64,000 nucleotides of DNA from Luoshenia tenuis. Its GTDB lineage: Bacteria; Bacillota; Clostridia; Christensenellales; GCA-900066905. The stretch is from the NCBI RefSeq assembly GCF_014384745.1, contig NZ_JACRSO010000005.1, forward strand, positions 62,001-126,000. Direction: 5' to 3'. A program made the position numbers and the translations under genes. A model generated the notes under the pieces. That model was not told the origin of the DNA. It made no database searches and was given only the letters and a program-made list of their open reading frames with translations. Positions within the stretch are counted from its first letter, which is position 1. Each line of letters starts with the position of its first letter. Below, one piece after another: positions 8,525-16,080 of the stretch.

Positions 8525-8983
8525 ATGAAATGTAGATATTGCGGCTGCACGGAGCTGCGCGTGATCGATTCGCGCCCCACGGAGGACGGGGCCATCCGCC
8601 GGCGGCGGGAGTGCACCAACTGCCTGCGGCGCTTTACCACCTATGAGAAGATCGAAACGCTGCCCATCTATGTGGTTAAAAAAGACGGGCGGCGCCAGGC
8701 GTTTGATATCGCCAAGCTGCGCGCCGGGCTGATCAAGGCCTGCGAAAAGCGGCCCATCCCTTTAAAGGATGTGGAGGCGCTGGCCCAGTCCATCGAGATG
8801 CAGTTGAACAACGAGATGGTGCAGGAGGTCACCAGCCTGCAGCTGGGGGAGATGGTGATGAAGCGCCTAAAGGAGCTGGACGAGGTGGCCTATGTGCGCT
8901 TTGCCTCGGTCTACCGCCAGTTCAAGGACATCAACACCTTCCGGGATGAGCTCAACCGCCTGCTGGGCGAGGATAGACCTTAA
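8525..8983 (+). CDS. nrdR: Transcriptional repressor NrdR
   Basis: 152 residues; ATG 8525 after AAGGAG. An open frame reaches back to 8432, but only this start has a ribosome site and gives the standard N-terminus. The N-terminal zinc ribbon is complete (CRYC-x(2)-TEL and CTNC, residues 3-6 and 31-34), followed by the RRFTTYE linker and the ATP-cone domain (residues about 49-139). The C-terminal RFASVYRQFKD is typical. NrdR senses ATP/dATP and represses ribonucleotide reductase genes by binding NrdR boxes. No ribonucleotide reductase gene is in this window, so it acts in trans. Confidence 0.97.
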   Translation: MKCRYCGCTELRVIDSRPTEDGAIRRRRECTNCLRRFTTYEKIETLPIYVVKKDGRRQAFDIAKLRAGLIKACEKRPIPLKDVEALAQSIEMQLNNEMVQEVTSLQLGEMVMKRLKELDEVAYVRFASVYRQFKDINTFRDELNRLLGEDRP

Positions 8984-8991
8984 ACATAAGG

Positions 8992-9834
8992 ATGGAAGAG
9001 AAGATGCCAAAAAGCGATTTTGAGCCCCGCAGCTACGCCGGGGTTCTTATTTTTAAAATCCCCCTCTGGGAGGAAAAGTTCCCCGAGCTGTACCACGCCT
9101 TTTCGACCCGGGTGGGCGGCGTGTCCGATGGGGAGCGGGCCACCATGAACCTAAGCTTTAAGCGGGCGGACAGTGCCGCCGTGGTGCGGGAGAACTACCG
9201 GCGCCTGGCCGCTGCGGCCGCCGCCCCTTACGAGGGGCTGGTCATCACCCGCCAGGTGCATGGGGACGATATCCTGCCCGTAAAGGACCGGGCGCTGTGC
9301 GGCAAGGGCCTTGCGGACGGCAACATCACCCCGGAATACGATGGGCTGATGACCGACCTGCCCGGGGTAACGCTGGTTAAACACTTTGCCGATTGCGTGC
9401 CCCTGTTTTTTTACGACCCCGTGCGCCGGGTGGCCGCCATCTCGCATGCGGGCTGGCGGGGCACGGTCAAGCGCATCGGCGGCAAGACCATTCAAAGCAT
9501 GGGGGAGACCTATGGCTCAAGGCCGCAGGATATTTACTGCGCCATCGGCCCGTCTATCGGCCCGTGCTGCTTTGAGGTGGACGCCCCGGTGCGGGACGCC
9601 TTTGCCCAAAGCTACGGCGGTGCGTCACCCCATATCCATGAGGACGGAAACGGCAAGTTCCATATCGACCTGCAGGCCTGCAACCGGGAGGACCTGCTGC
9701 AAAACGGCGTGCCGGCCGGGCAGATCGCCATGGCCAACCTGTGCACCAGCTGCAATGCGGCCACCTTTTACTCCCACCGGCGGGATCGCGGGCATACCGG
9801 CACCCTGGCCGGACTGATCGGCATCAGGGGCTAA
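8992..9834 (+). CDS. pgeF: Peptidoglycan editing factor / purine nucleoside phosphorylase YfiH (PgeF)
   Basis: 280 residues (276 if ATG 9004 is used, which has the better-spaced GGAAGAG). Laccase-like multicopper fold family YfiH/PgeF. The metal ligands are visible: His in RQVHGDD (residue 90), Cys in FADCVPL (135) and His in SHAGWRG (152). Homologues cleave adenosine and inosine by phosphorolysis, and in E. coli the family prevents misincorporation of L-Ser in peptidoglycan precursors. It acts in the cytoplasm. The gene follows nrdR by 8 bp and is probably co-transcribed with it. Confidence 0.93.
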   Translation: MEEKMPKSDFEPRSYAGVLIFKIPLWEEKFPELYHAFSTRVGGVSDGERATMNLSFKRADSAAVVRENYRRLAAAAAAPYEGLVITRQVHGDDILPVKDRALCGKGLADGNITPEYDGLMTDLPGVTLVKHFADCVPLFFYDPVRRVAAISHAGWRGTVKRIGGKTIQSMGETYGSRPQDIYCAIGPSIGPCCFEVDAPVRDAFAQSYGGASPHIHEDGNGKFHIDLQACNREDLLQNGVPAGQIAMANLCTSCNAATFYSHRRDRGHTGTLAGLIGIRG

Positions 9835-9868
9835 GGAGCGGCGCGATTTTAGCCCAAATAATAAAACG

Positions 9869-9894
9869 GCCCGGCTTGCTGCCGGGCTGTTTTT
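9869..9894. terminator. Bidirectional terminator between pgeF and the LysR gene
   Basis: GCCCGGC and GCCGGGC form a stem over a five-base loop, with TGTTTTT on the plus strand and CCGTTTTATTATTT on the minus strand. Confidence 0.85.
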
Positions 9895-9900
9895 ATGCCC

Positions 9901-10773
9901 TTATCCATTGCGGCAGGGCAGGTACTCGATAAAGCGGCGCACGGCCTTGGGCGCCGCCTTGCTGTCCCGCAGGGCCAGGCCGATCTGCCGGTAGGCGGGC
10001 ACATCCAGCGGGCGGATGGCCACCTGGTAGGGGACGCGCCGCAGGATCAGCTCCGGGAGGATGCTCAGCCCCAGCCCGCTTTCCACCATGGATAAAATGG
10101 CGTAATCATCCCAGGTGGTAAAGTGCACGTGGGGCCGCACGCCGTTGCGCTCCAGCACCTGGGAGATCTCGGCCTTGGCCCCCTTTTCCAGCAGCATAAA
10201 CGGCGCGCCGTCGAAAGCTGCGATGGGGAAGCGCTGCTGCCCGGCCAGCGGATGGTCCGGGGGCAGGATGGCCAAAAGCGGATCCTGCTCTAAAAAGAGG
10301 GTCTCAAACTCCGGCCGGGTGGGCAGACGCAAAAAGCCGCAGTCTACCCGGCCGGCGGCGATCCAGCTCTCGATCTCGGTATAATCCCCCAGCAGCAGCT
10401 CGTAATCCACGTTGGGATAATCCCGCTGAAAGGCTTTGATGATGCCGGGCAGCCAATGGGTGGCCACGCTTGAGAAGGTGCCGATGCGGATCAGGCCGGA
10501 TTGCAGCTCCCCCAGCTCCTCCACCCGGGCCTGCAGCCGCCCCTGCGCCTGGCATACCTCCCGGGCGTAGGGCAGCAGGCGGACCCCGTCAGAGGTCAGC
10601 ACCACCCCGGCGCGGCCCCGCCGCACCAGCGCCACCCCCCAGTCCCGCTCCAGGTCGGCGATCATGCGGCTGATGCCGGACTGAGAGTAGTTCAGCCGGG
10701 CCGCAGCCTTGGTAAAGCTGCCACATTCCACGGCGGCCACAAAGGCCATCAGCTTTTGAAGGTTGTTCTCCAT
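9901..10773 (-). CDS. LysR-family transcriptional regulator
   Basis: About 290 residues. The start at 10773 (MENNLQKLMAF) has GAAAGG six bases upstream; an ATG at 10779 directly abuts that site. The N-terminal winged helix-turn-helix (residues about 1-60, FTKAAARLNYSQSGISRMIADLE) and the C-terminal periplasmic-binding-like effector domain are complete. It is divergent from an EamA-family exporter 107 bp away, the usual layout in which a LysR protein controls the neighbouring transporter. A near-perfect inverted repeat in the shared spacer (10804-10837) is a candidate operator. The effector is unknown; an amino acid or another exported metabolite is a guess from the transporter family. Confidence 0.92.
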   Translation of the reverse strand: MENNLQKLMAFVAAVECGSFTKAAARLNYSQSGISRMIADLERDWGVALVRRGRAGVVLTSDGVRLLPYAREVCQAQGRLQARVEELGELQSGLIRIGTFSSVATHWLPGIIKAFQRDYPNVDYELLLGDYTEIESWIAAGRVDCGFLRLPTRPEFETLFLEQDPLLAILPPDHPLAGQQRFPIAAFDGAPFMLLEKGAKAEISQVLERNGVRPHVHFTTWDDYAILSMVESGLGLSILPELILRRVPYQVAIRPLDVPAYRQIGLALRDSKAAPKAVRRFIEYLPCRNG

Positions 10774-10803
10774 ATCCATCCTTTCTATCTGTTTTTATCA
10801 TGT

Positions 10804-10837
10804 TATAGATGATAAAAATTCGCTTTAGTCATCGATA
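10804..10837. promoter_or_regulatory. Candidate LysR operator in the divergent spacer
   Basis: TATAGATGA and TCATCGATA form a 9-bp inverted repeat with one mismatch and a 16-bp centre, between a LysR gene and its divergent transporter. Confidence 0.5.
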
Positions 10838-10885
10838 GAAGGATGATACACTATTCTCACAGCACATGCAAGGGAGAAAGGGAAA

Positions 10886-11776
10886 ATGGCAAAGCACTAC
10901 GGCAAGTATTTTCTGGCGCTGCTGCTCTTTGGCTCAAACGGGGTGGTGTCCAGCCGCATCCCCTTGAACAGCTATGAGATCGTGTTTTGGCGCACGCTGA
11001 TCGGCTCGGCTTTTTTGCTGGGGCTGCTCGGCCTGACCCGGGCGCGGGCGTGGCGTAGGCCCGAGGGGCGGCACCTGTTGTTTGTGGCCCTGTCCGGCGG
11101 GGCGATGGGGGCCAGCTGGATCTGCCTGTTTGAGGCCTATTCCACCGTGGGGGTCAGCGTGGCCACGTTGGCCTACTATTGCGGCCCGGTGATCGTGATG
11201 GCGCTGTCCCCCCTGCTGTTTGGCGAGCGGATGACCCTGGCCAAGGCCCTGGGGTTTGGGGCGGTGCTGTTGGGCATGTTTTGGGTAAACGGGGCCGCCC
11301 TGGCGGGGGGCGCGGCGCCCTTAGGGCTGGTGTGCGGGGCGCTTTCGGCCCTGCTGTACGCGGCCATGGTGATCTTCAACAAAAAGGCTAAAAGCATCAC
11401 CGGCCTGCAAAACGCGGCGCTGCAGCTGCTGGCGGGCTTCCTTACGGTGGCGGTATATACCCTGGCGCGCGGGGGCGCGGCCCTGCCCGCGCAGATGGGA
11501 GAGCTGGCGCCGCTGCTGTTTTTGGGGCTGGTCAATACCGGGCTGGGGTGCTATCTGTACTTTTCGGCCATCGGGCGCCTGCCCGCCGGCACCGTGGCCA
11601 TCTGCGGCTATCTGGAGCCCTTAAGCGCGCTGGGGTTTGCCGCCCTGCTGCTGGGCGAGGCGCTGTCCCCCCTGCAGTTGGCGGGCGCGGCGCTGATCTT
11701 GGGCGGCGCGGCGGCCGGGGAACTGCTGGGCCGCCCTGGAAGATGGGGCATAAAAAGAGCGCCGGGCGGTAGATGA
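10886..11776 (+). CDS. EamA/DMT-family transporter
   Basis: 296 residues; ATG 10886 after GGGAGAAAGGG. Ten hydrophobic segments in two EamA repeats (residues about 5-135 and 145-280), with the short basic loops typical of 10-TMS drug/metabolite exporters. It is probably an inner-membrane exporter of an amino acid, nucleoside or other small metabolite; the substrate cannot be read from the sequence. It is divergent from a LysR-family gene. Its 3' end overlaps the hairpin that ends the convergent lipoprotein transcript. Confidence 0.9.
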   Translation: MAKHYGKYFLALLLFGSNGVVSSRIPLNSYEIVFWRTLIGSAFLLGLLGLTRARAWRRPEGRHLLFVALSGGAMGASWICLFEAYSTVGVSVATLAYYCGPVIVMALSPLLFGERMTLAKALGFGAVLLGMFWVNGAALAGGAAPLGLVCGALSALLYAAMVIFNKKAKSITGLQNAALQLLAGFLTVAVYTLARGGAALPAQMGELAPLLFLGLVNTGLGCYLYFSAIGRLPAGTVAICGYLEPLSALGFAALLLGEALSPLQLAGAALILGGAAAGELLGRPGRWGIKRAPGGR

Positions 11777-11784
11777 CCCGGCGC
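11752..11784 (-). terminator. Minus-strand terminator of the cytidine deaminase-lipoprotein operon
   Basis: GCGCCGGG and CCCGGCGC form the stem, and on the minus strand TCTTTTTA follows. It overlaps the last codons of the convergent EamA gene. Confidence 0.75.
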
Positions 11785-11797
11785 CCCGCGCTGTAGC

Positions 11798-12256
11798 TTA
11801 AAATTCAGGCAGCTCCGCCTCCGGCACGGGCTGGGCCTCTCCGGACAGGGCGGCAAAAAACGCATCCCCGTCCCGCAGCGCCGCGGGGCAGGCGGTGACG
11901 ACCCTAAAGCCGGACGGCGTGCGCAGGGTGGCGCCATCAGCGCCCAGATGCACCAGCGCGCGCGTCCCATCTTGCAGGCGAAATTCAAATTGCAGCCCGA
12001 TAGAGCCGGCCACCGTGTCCGCCGCGGTAGCCTCCCGGCCTAACTGCACCTGCTCTAATAGTTGAAGCAGGGACGCGATCTGCCGGGCGTCCTCCACCTC
12101 TTTTTTCATTGCGGCCGCAGGCACCTCGCCGGTGTAGACCGCCGCGCTTTCCACCTGCGCGGGGTCAAAACCCAAAGCCGGGGGCTGCCCGCCCGCGCAG
12201 GCCCCCAGCGCCAAACAGAGCAGCAGCGCCATACAGGCGATCAAACATCGTTTCAA
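11798..12256 (-). CDS. Putative lipoprotein of unknown function
   Basis: 152 residues from a TTG at 12256, which has AGGAGGGG at ideal spacing; a longer open frame has no such site. The N-terminus (KRCLIACMALLLCLALGACAGG) is a lipoprotein signal with a lipobox ending in LGAC, so the mature protein should be lipid-anchored on the outside of the membrane. The rest is about 130 residues of mixed alpha/beta with no motif I recognise. It begins 16 bp after the cytidine deaminase gene and shares its terminator. Confidence 0.65.
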   Translation of the reverse strand: MKRCLIACMALLLCLALGACAGGQPPALGFDPAQVESAAVYTGEVPAAAMKKEVEDARQIASLLQLLEQVQLGREATAADTVAGSIGLQFEFRLQDGTRALVHLGADGATLRTPSGFRVVTACPAALRDGDAFFAALSGEAQPVPEAELPEF

Positions 12257-12272
12257 ATGCGTCCCCTCCTTT

Positions 12273-12680
12273 TTAAAGCGCGTCAAATCTTTCCCCGCCC
12301 CACCAGTCGGGGACAAGCGCCCCCAGGGTCACGGTCTTTCTCCCGGGGTAATCCATCAAGATCTCGATGCGGGCGCTGTCCGGGCCCAGCTGCATCATCA
12401 GCTCCCGGCAAGCGCCGCAGGGCGGGCCCACCCGTCCGTCCGGCATCACGGCCACCAGTTTGTCGATCTCCTGCTCGCCGCAGGTGACCATGTTGGCGAT
12501 GGCCGCCCGCTCGGCGCACATCCCCAAGGAGCTGGCCGTATCCATGCACACGCCCAGGTAAATATTTCCCTTACGGGTCAAAATAGCCGCCGCCACCCCG
12601 CCCGCCTGGATAAAGGGGGAGAGGGCGCGGTCCGCCTGCACGGCCCGGGCCGCCTCATACAGCTTTTGCCAGTTATCCAT
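12273..12680 (-). CDS. Cytidine deaminase family protein
   Basis: 135 residues; ATG 12680 after AAGGAGGG. Zinc-dependent deaminase motifs are complete: CAERAAI (Cys-Ala-Glu, catalytic Glu) and PCGACR (two zinc Cys). It should convert cytidine or deoxycytidine to uridine for salvage, though members of this branch may act on other bases such as blasticidin. A second, more canonical cdd lies at 51991-52419 in the era cluster, so this copy may have a different substrate. It heads a two-gene transcript with the lipoprotein and is divergent from the GH2 gene. Confidence 0.88.
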   Translation of the reverse strand: MDNWQKLYEAARAVQADRALSPFIQAGGVAAAILTRKGNIYLGVCMDTASSLGMCAERAAIANMVTCGEQEIDKLVAVMPDGRVGPPCGACRELMMQLGPDSARIEILMDYPGRKTVTLGALVPDWWGGERFDAL

Positions 12681-12790
12681 GTTTTCGCCCTCCTTTTTTT
12701 CATTATAGCATATTCGTCTGATTTCCCCTTGAGAAAGGGTAAAACCTTTAGTAAAATCGTAAACCTTTTTATAAATCAAAATTTTGGTGC

Positions 12791-12819
12791 GTTACAAGCG
12801 GCGGGATATGTTCTATAAT
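12791..12819 (+). promoter_or_regulatory. Probable promoter of the GH2 gene
   Basis: TATAAT at 12814 with a weak GTTACA 17 bp upstream, about 80 bp before the ATG. Confidence 0.45.
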
Positions 12820-12900
12820 GGTTTCATAGTAAAACGCGGCCGATGAGGGGTTGCCCGCCCGTCGCTGGCCGGTCGATTTAGAAGAATAGGGGGAAAAGCT

Positions 12901-15582
12901 ATGCAACAAACGATACCGCGCCCGGAGCACCCGCGGCCGGACTGGCAGCGGGCCGATTGGCTGAACTTGAACGGCGCCTGGGATTTTGCCTTCCAGCCCC
13001 TTAGCGCTGCCACGCGCGCTTGCCCGGAGCTGACGGGCGAGATCACGGTGCCCTTTTCCTGGAGCTGCCCGCTAAGCGGGGTGGCGATCGATCAACCGGG
13101 GGTGGGCTGGTACCGCAAAAGGGTGGCCTATGCGCCCCCGACGGGTAAGCCGCGGCTGTTTTTGCACATCGGCGGGGCGGATTATACCTGCGATGTTTAC
13201 GTCAACGGCCGGTTCTGCGCCCGGCACAGAGGGGCGTACGCCCCGGCCTGCTGCGAGGTCACCCCGGCCTGGAAGGACGGGGAGGAAAACGAGATCCTCT
13301 TGCGGATAGAGGATGCCGACGGGGCGGACCAGACCCGGGGCAAGCAGGCCTATGGGGAGATACGCGGCGTGTGGCAGACCGTGTACCTGGAGGCCCGGCC
13401 GGAGAGCTTTATCGGCGGCATGCGCATTGCCGCGGATATGCAGGGCCATGTGACGATGCAGGGCGCGCTGCACCTGAAAAGGGCGGGCGAGTATACCCTG
13501 CGGGCGGATTTTGGGGATGTGCGCGCGGAAAAGACCATCCATGTCCCGGCGGGGGTGCTGCCGGTGGAGATGGCCTTTGATATTGAAAACCCACGCCTGT
13601 GGTCTCCGGAGGACCCCAACCTGTATGAGGGCGCGCTGACACTCTTGGGCGATGCGGTGCAAGATACGGTGGCCTGCTATTTCGGCTGCCGCAGCATTGG
13701 TACCTGCCCGTCCCCCAGCGGGAAGTACAGCTGGATTACCCTCAACGGCCAGCCGGTGTACTTAAACGGCGTGCTGGACCAGGCCTATCACGAAAAGGGG
13801 CACTTTACCTATCCCACCCAAAAGGATATGCGCGAGGAGATCTGGCGGGTCAAGCGGCTGGGGCTGAATTTGATGCGCATCCACATCAAGCCCGAGGACC
13901 CGGTCAAGCTCTACTGGGCCGATAAGCTGGGCGTAATGGTGATGGAGGATATGCCCTGCTTCTGGGGCGAGCCCACGCCCAAAGCCCGGGCCGCCTACGA
14001 GCGGGAGGCCCAGGCCGTGCTGGAGCGGGATTTCAACCATCCTTCCATCGTCAGCTGGGTAGTGTTTAACGAGACCTGGGGGCTTTTCACCGGCCAGGGG
14101 GAGGAAAAACGCTATCTGCCCGAAACGCAGGCGTGGGTGCGGGCGCGCTACCGCTGGACCAAGCACTTTGACCCCACCCGGCTGGTGGAGGATAACTCCC
14201 CCTGCAATAACGACCATGTGGAAAGCGACATCAACTCCTGGCACTTTTACCGCAACGGCTACGAGGTGGTGCGGGATCATATCCGCGAAGTCGTCGGGCA
14301 GACCTACGCGGGCTCGGCCTTTAACTACATCGGCGGGAACCGGCAAAACGGTGCGCCGCTGATGAACAGCGAGTGCGGCGCGGTCTGGGGGGTGGATCAC
14401 TCCGCCGGAGATAGCGATTTAAGCTACCAGTACCATTATATGATCAACGAGTACCGCCTGCACGAGGCCATGTGCGGCTTTATCTTTACCGAGCTGCATG
14501 ATGTGACCAACGAGTTTAACGGCTATTACCGCATCGATAATACAGATAAGGACTTTGGGTACGACGACTTTGTGCCGGGCATGAGCCTGCGGGACCTGCA
14601 CAGTCCGGATTTTGTGGCGGTTGACATCGCCCCCTGCACCCGCGTATCCTGCGGGGAGAGCGTGCGCGTACCGCTTTTCGGCTCCAGCTTTTCCCCGGCC
14701 CACCACGGCCAGACCATGCGCCTTGCCTGGACGCTGAGCTTTGAGGACCCGGTGCTGGGCCGCGTCACCCTGGAAGAGGGCGAAAAAGAGCTGCCCTGGC
14801 CGGGCTATGGCGTGCAGGACCTGGGGGCGGTAACCTTTAGCATGCCGGATTGCGACGCCCTGTGCGTGGCGGCCTTTACCCTGCTGGCCCCGGATGGGGA
14901 AGTGGTCATGCGCAATTACACCACCTTTGATGTGCGCAGCGCCAGCGGCCAAAAGCACCCCTGGCCGGGCCGCGCGGTGGAGGTGCCGCTGGAAAGCGCC
15001 ACGGCGCGCGGGTTTGCCCGCTCTTACCTGGCGCTGGAAAACGAGAAGCTCAGCGCGGGCGGCTTTGGCGCCTTTATCTTCAAGGTGGATACCGCCGCCT
15101 TTGCCGGCTGCACGCAGATGGAGGTTTTGTTTGAGGCCTCCGCCCGGCAGGTATTAAAAAAGGATTTGGGGACAAACTACACCCAGGCGGACGACCTGCA
15201 GTACTTTGTGCAGGATCTGGGGGATGTGCGCCAGACCAACCCCAACAGTTATTACATGACCGATGAAGAGCGCTTCCCCTCCCGGGTGCGGGTCTACGTG
15301 GAAGGACAGTGCATCGGCCGGTGCTATCTGCCGGACGCCCCGGCGGACGCGCGGGGGGTGCTGACCTACCAGTCCCAGCGCAACGTGCGCAGATTGGAGG
15401 ACGCGGGCTCGTACGGATACCTTTGCCGCTTAAAGGTGCCCAGTCGCCTGCTGCCCGCCATCCTTGAAAAGGGCGAGATGAGCGTGGAGATCCGCGTGCC
15501 CAGCAGCGTGCACGGCGGGTTGGCCCTGTACGGGCGCCTTGCGGGGCGCTATCCCATGGGGCTTACGGTGCGCGGCTGGTAA
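12901..15582 (+). CDS. Glycoside hydrolase family 2 (beta-galactosidase/glucuronidase-like)
   Basis: 893 residues, ATG 12901 after AGGGGG. Standard GH2 order: an N-terminal jelly-roll sugar-binding domain (about 1-180, containing WYRKRV and the GADYTCDVYVNG pattern), an Ig-like domain, and then the TIM barrel (about 280-560). The acid/base Glu is in FNETW (residue 391) and the likely nucleophile Glu is in NSECGAVW (residue 491). A beta-rich C-terminal extension follows. There is no signal peptide, so it acts inside the cell on imported oligosaccharides. No sugar transporter gene is adjacent; specificity within GH2 cannot be fixed from sequence alone. Confidence 0.88.
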   Translation: MQQTIPRPEHPRPDWQRADWLNLNGAWDFAFQPLSAATRACPELTGEITVPFSWSCPLSGVAIDQPGVGWYRKRVAYAPPTGKPRLFLHIGGADYTCDVYVNGRFCARHRGAYAPACCEVTPAWKDGEENEILLRIEDADGADQTRGKQAYGEIRGVWQTVYLEARPESFIGGMRIAADMQGHVTMQGALHLKRAGEYTLRADFGDVRAEKTIHVPAGVLPVEMAFDIENPRLWSPEDPNLYEGALTLLGDAVQDTVACYFGCRSIGTCPSPSGKYSWITLNGQPVYLNGVLDQAYHEKGHFTYPTQKDMREEIWRVKRLGLNLMRIHIKPEDPVKLYWADKLGVMVMEDMPCFWGEPTPKARAAYEREAQAVLERDFNHPSIVSWVVFNETWGLFTGQGEEKRYLPETQAWVRARYRWTKHFDPTRLVEDNSPCNNDHVESDINSWHFYRNGYEVVRDHIREVVGQTYAGSAFNYIGGNRQNGAPLMNSECGAVWGVDHSAGDSDLSYQYHYMINEYRLHEAMCGFIFTELHDVTNEFNGYYRIDNTDKDFGYDDFVPGMSLRDLHSPDFVAVDIAPCTRVSCGESVRVPLFGSSFSPAHHGQTMRLAWTLSFEDPVLGRVTLEEGEKELPWPGYGVQDLGAVTFSMPDCDALCVAAFTLLAPDGEVVMRNYTTFDVRSASGQKHPWPGRAVEVPLESATARGFARSYLALENEKLSAGGFGAFIFKVDTAAFAGCTQMEVLFEASARQVLKKDLGTNYTQADDLQYFVQDLGDVRQTNPNSYYMTDEERFPSRVRVYVEGQCIGRCYLPDAPADARGVLTYQSQRNVRRLEDAGSYGYLCRLKVPSRLLPAILEKGEMSVEIRVPSSVHGGLALYGRLAGRYPMGLTVRGW

Positions 15583-15619
15583 AGTTATTAGGAGATTGCA
15601 GGAAATTTGTAAAATGGGC

Positions 15620-15667
15620 TTGACAGGCCCTTCACCGGAATGGTAGAATAATCATCGTTCCGGTGAA
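15620..15667 (+). promoter_or_regulatory. tRNA-Gln promoter with inverted repeat around the -10 box
   Basis: TTGACA (15620), 18 bp, TAGAAT (15644), 22 bp before the tRNA. TTCACCGGAA (15631-15640) and TTCCGGTGAA (15658-15667) form a perfect 10-bp inverted repeat centred on the -10 box. Its left arm lies upstream of any start site, so it fits a protein operator better than an RNA hairpin. Confidence 0.7.
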
Positions 15668-15670
15668 CAT

Positions 15671-15744
15671 TGGGGAATAATGTAACGGCAGCATACGTGA
15701 CTCTGACTCACGGCGTCGGGGTTCAAATCCCTGTTCCCCAGCCA
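15671..15744 (+). tRNA. tRNA-Gln (anticodon CUG)
   Basis: A complete cloverleaf can be drawn. The acceptor stem is TGGGGAA/TTCCCCA and the D-arm is ATGT/GCAT. The anticodon stem CGTGA/TCACG carries the loop CTCTGAC, with CTG at 15703-15705, and the T-arm holds TTCAAAT. The discriminator base is G and CCA is encoded at 15742-15744. It reads CAG codons. It is followed immediately by a tandem array of two-hairpin units. Confidence 0.95.
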
Positions 15745-15836
15745 GCGGACGGTGTCCGCGCCCGATATCGCAATTCACTTTTGTGGGTTGCGATATTTTT
15801 ATTGCCCAAAAGGGAATATCCATTCCGTCAGCCTTT
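15741..15836 (+). repeat. Tandem two-hairpin unit 1 (96 nt)
   Basis: Starts with GCCAGC, of which GCCA is also the tRNA 3' end. The first hairpin is GCGGAC/GTCCGC over GGT. The second is a terminator-like hairpin (ATATCGCAA/TTGCGATAT, 15765-15796) followed by TTTTT. It aligns without gaps to unit 2 at about 61 of 96 positions. Confidence 0.75.
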
Positions 15837-15932
15837 GCCAGCGGCAGGTTGCCGCTCCCAAATTCGCAAACCGCTTTGGTGGTTTGCGGATTTTTTTAAT
15901 CCCGAAAAGTGGCGTTCATGTCGTCAAAGCGT
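15837..15932 (+). repeat. Tandem two-hairpin unit 2 (96 nt)
   Basis: Starts with GCCAGC exactly 96 nt after unit 1. Hairpin AGCGGCA/TGCCGCT over GGT, then CGCAAACC/GGTTTGCG (15865-15888) and a run of seven T. Ends with CATGTCGTCA, matching CATTCCGTCA of unit 1. Confidence 0.75.
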
Positions 15933-16005
15933 GCCAGCTGCCCGTAGCTGCACTTTAGTAACGCAGCTTGCATTTGCAATCTGCGGTATTTTTTGCGGAT
16001 TAGGT
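15933..16005 (+). repeat. Tandem two-hairpin unit 3 (degenerate)
   Basis: Starts with GCCAGC exactly 96 nt after unit 2. Hairpins CAGCT/AGCTG and CGCAG/CTGCG, then a run of T near 15979. The 3' part has diverged from units 1 and 2. Confidence 0.6.
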
Positions 16006-16014
16006 TTGCAGCGC

Positions 16015-16048
16015 AAGGCCCGGCGGGAGAACTTCCCGCCGGGCCTTT
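16015..16048. terminator. Strong hairpin between the tRNA array and the VWA gene
   Basis: A perfect 14-bp stem (AAGGCCCGGCGGGA with its complement) over five bases, but only a short TTT follows. It separates the convergent tRNA and VWA transcripts. Confidence 0.65.
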
Positions 16049-16080
16049 GAACGGTTTGGCGCCGCAGTACTATCTAAGCG

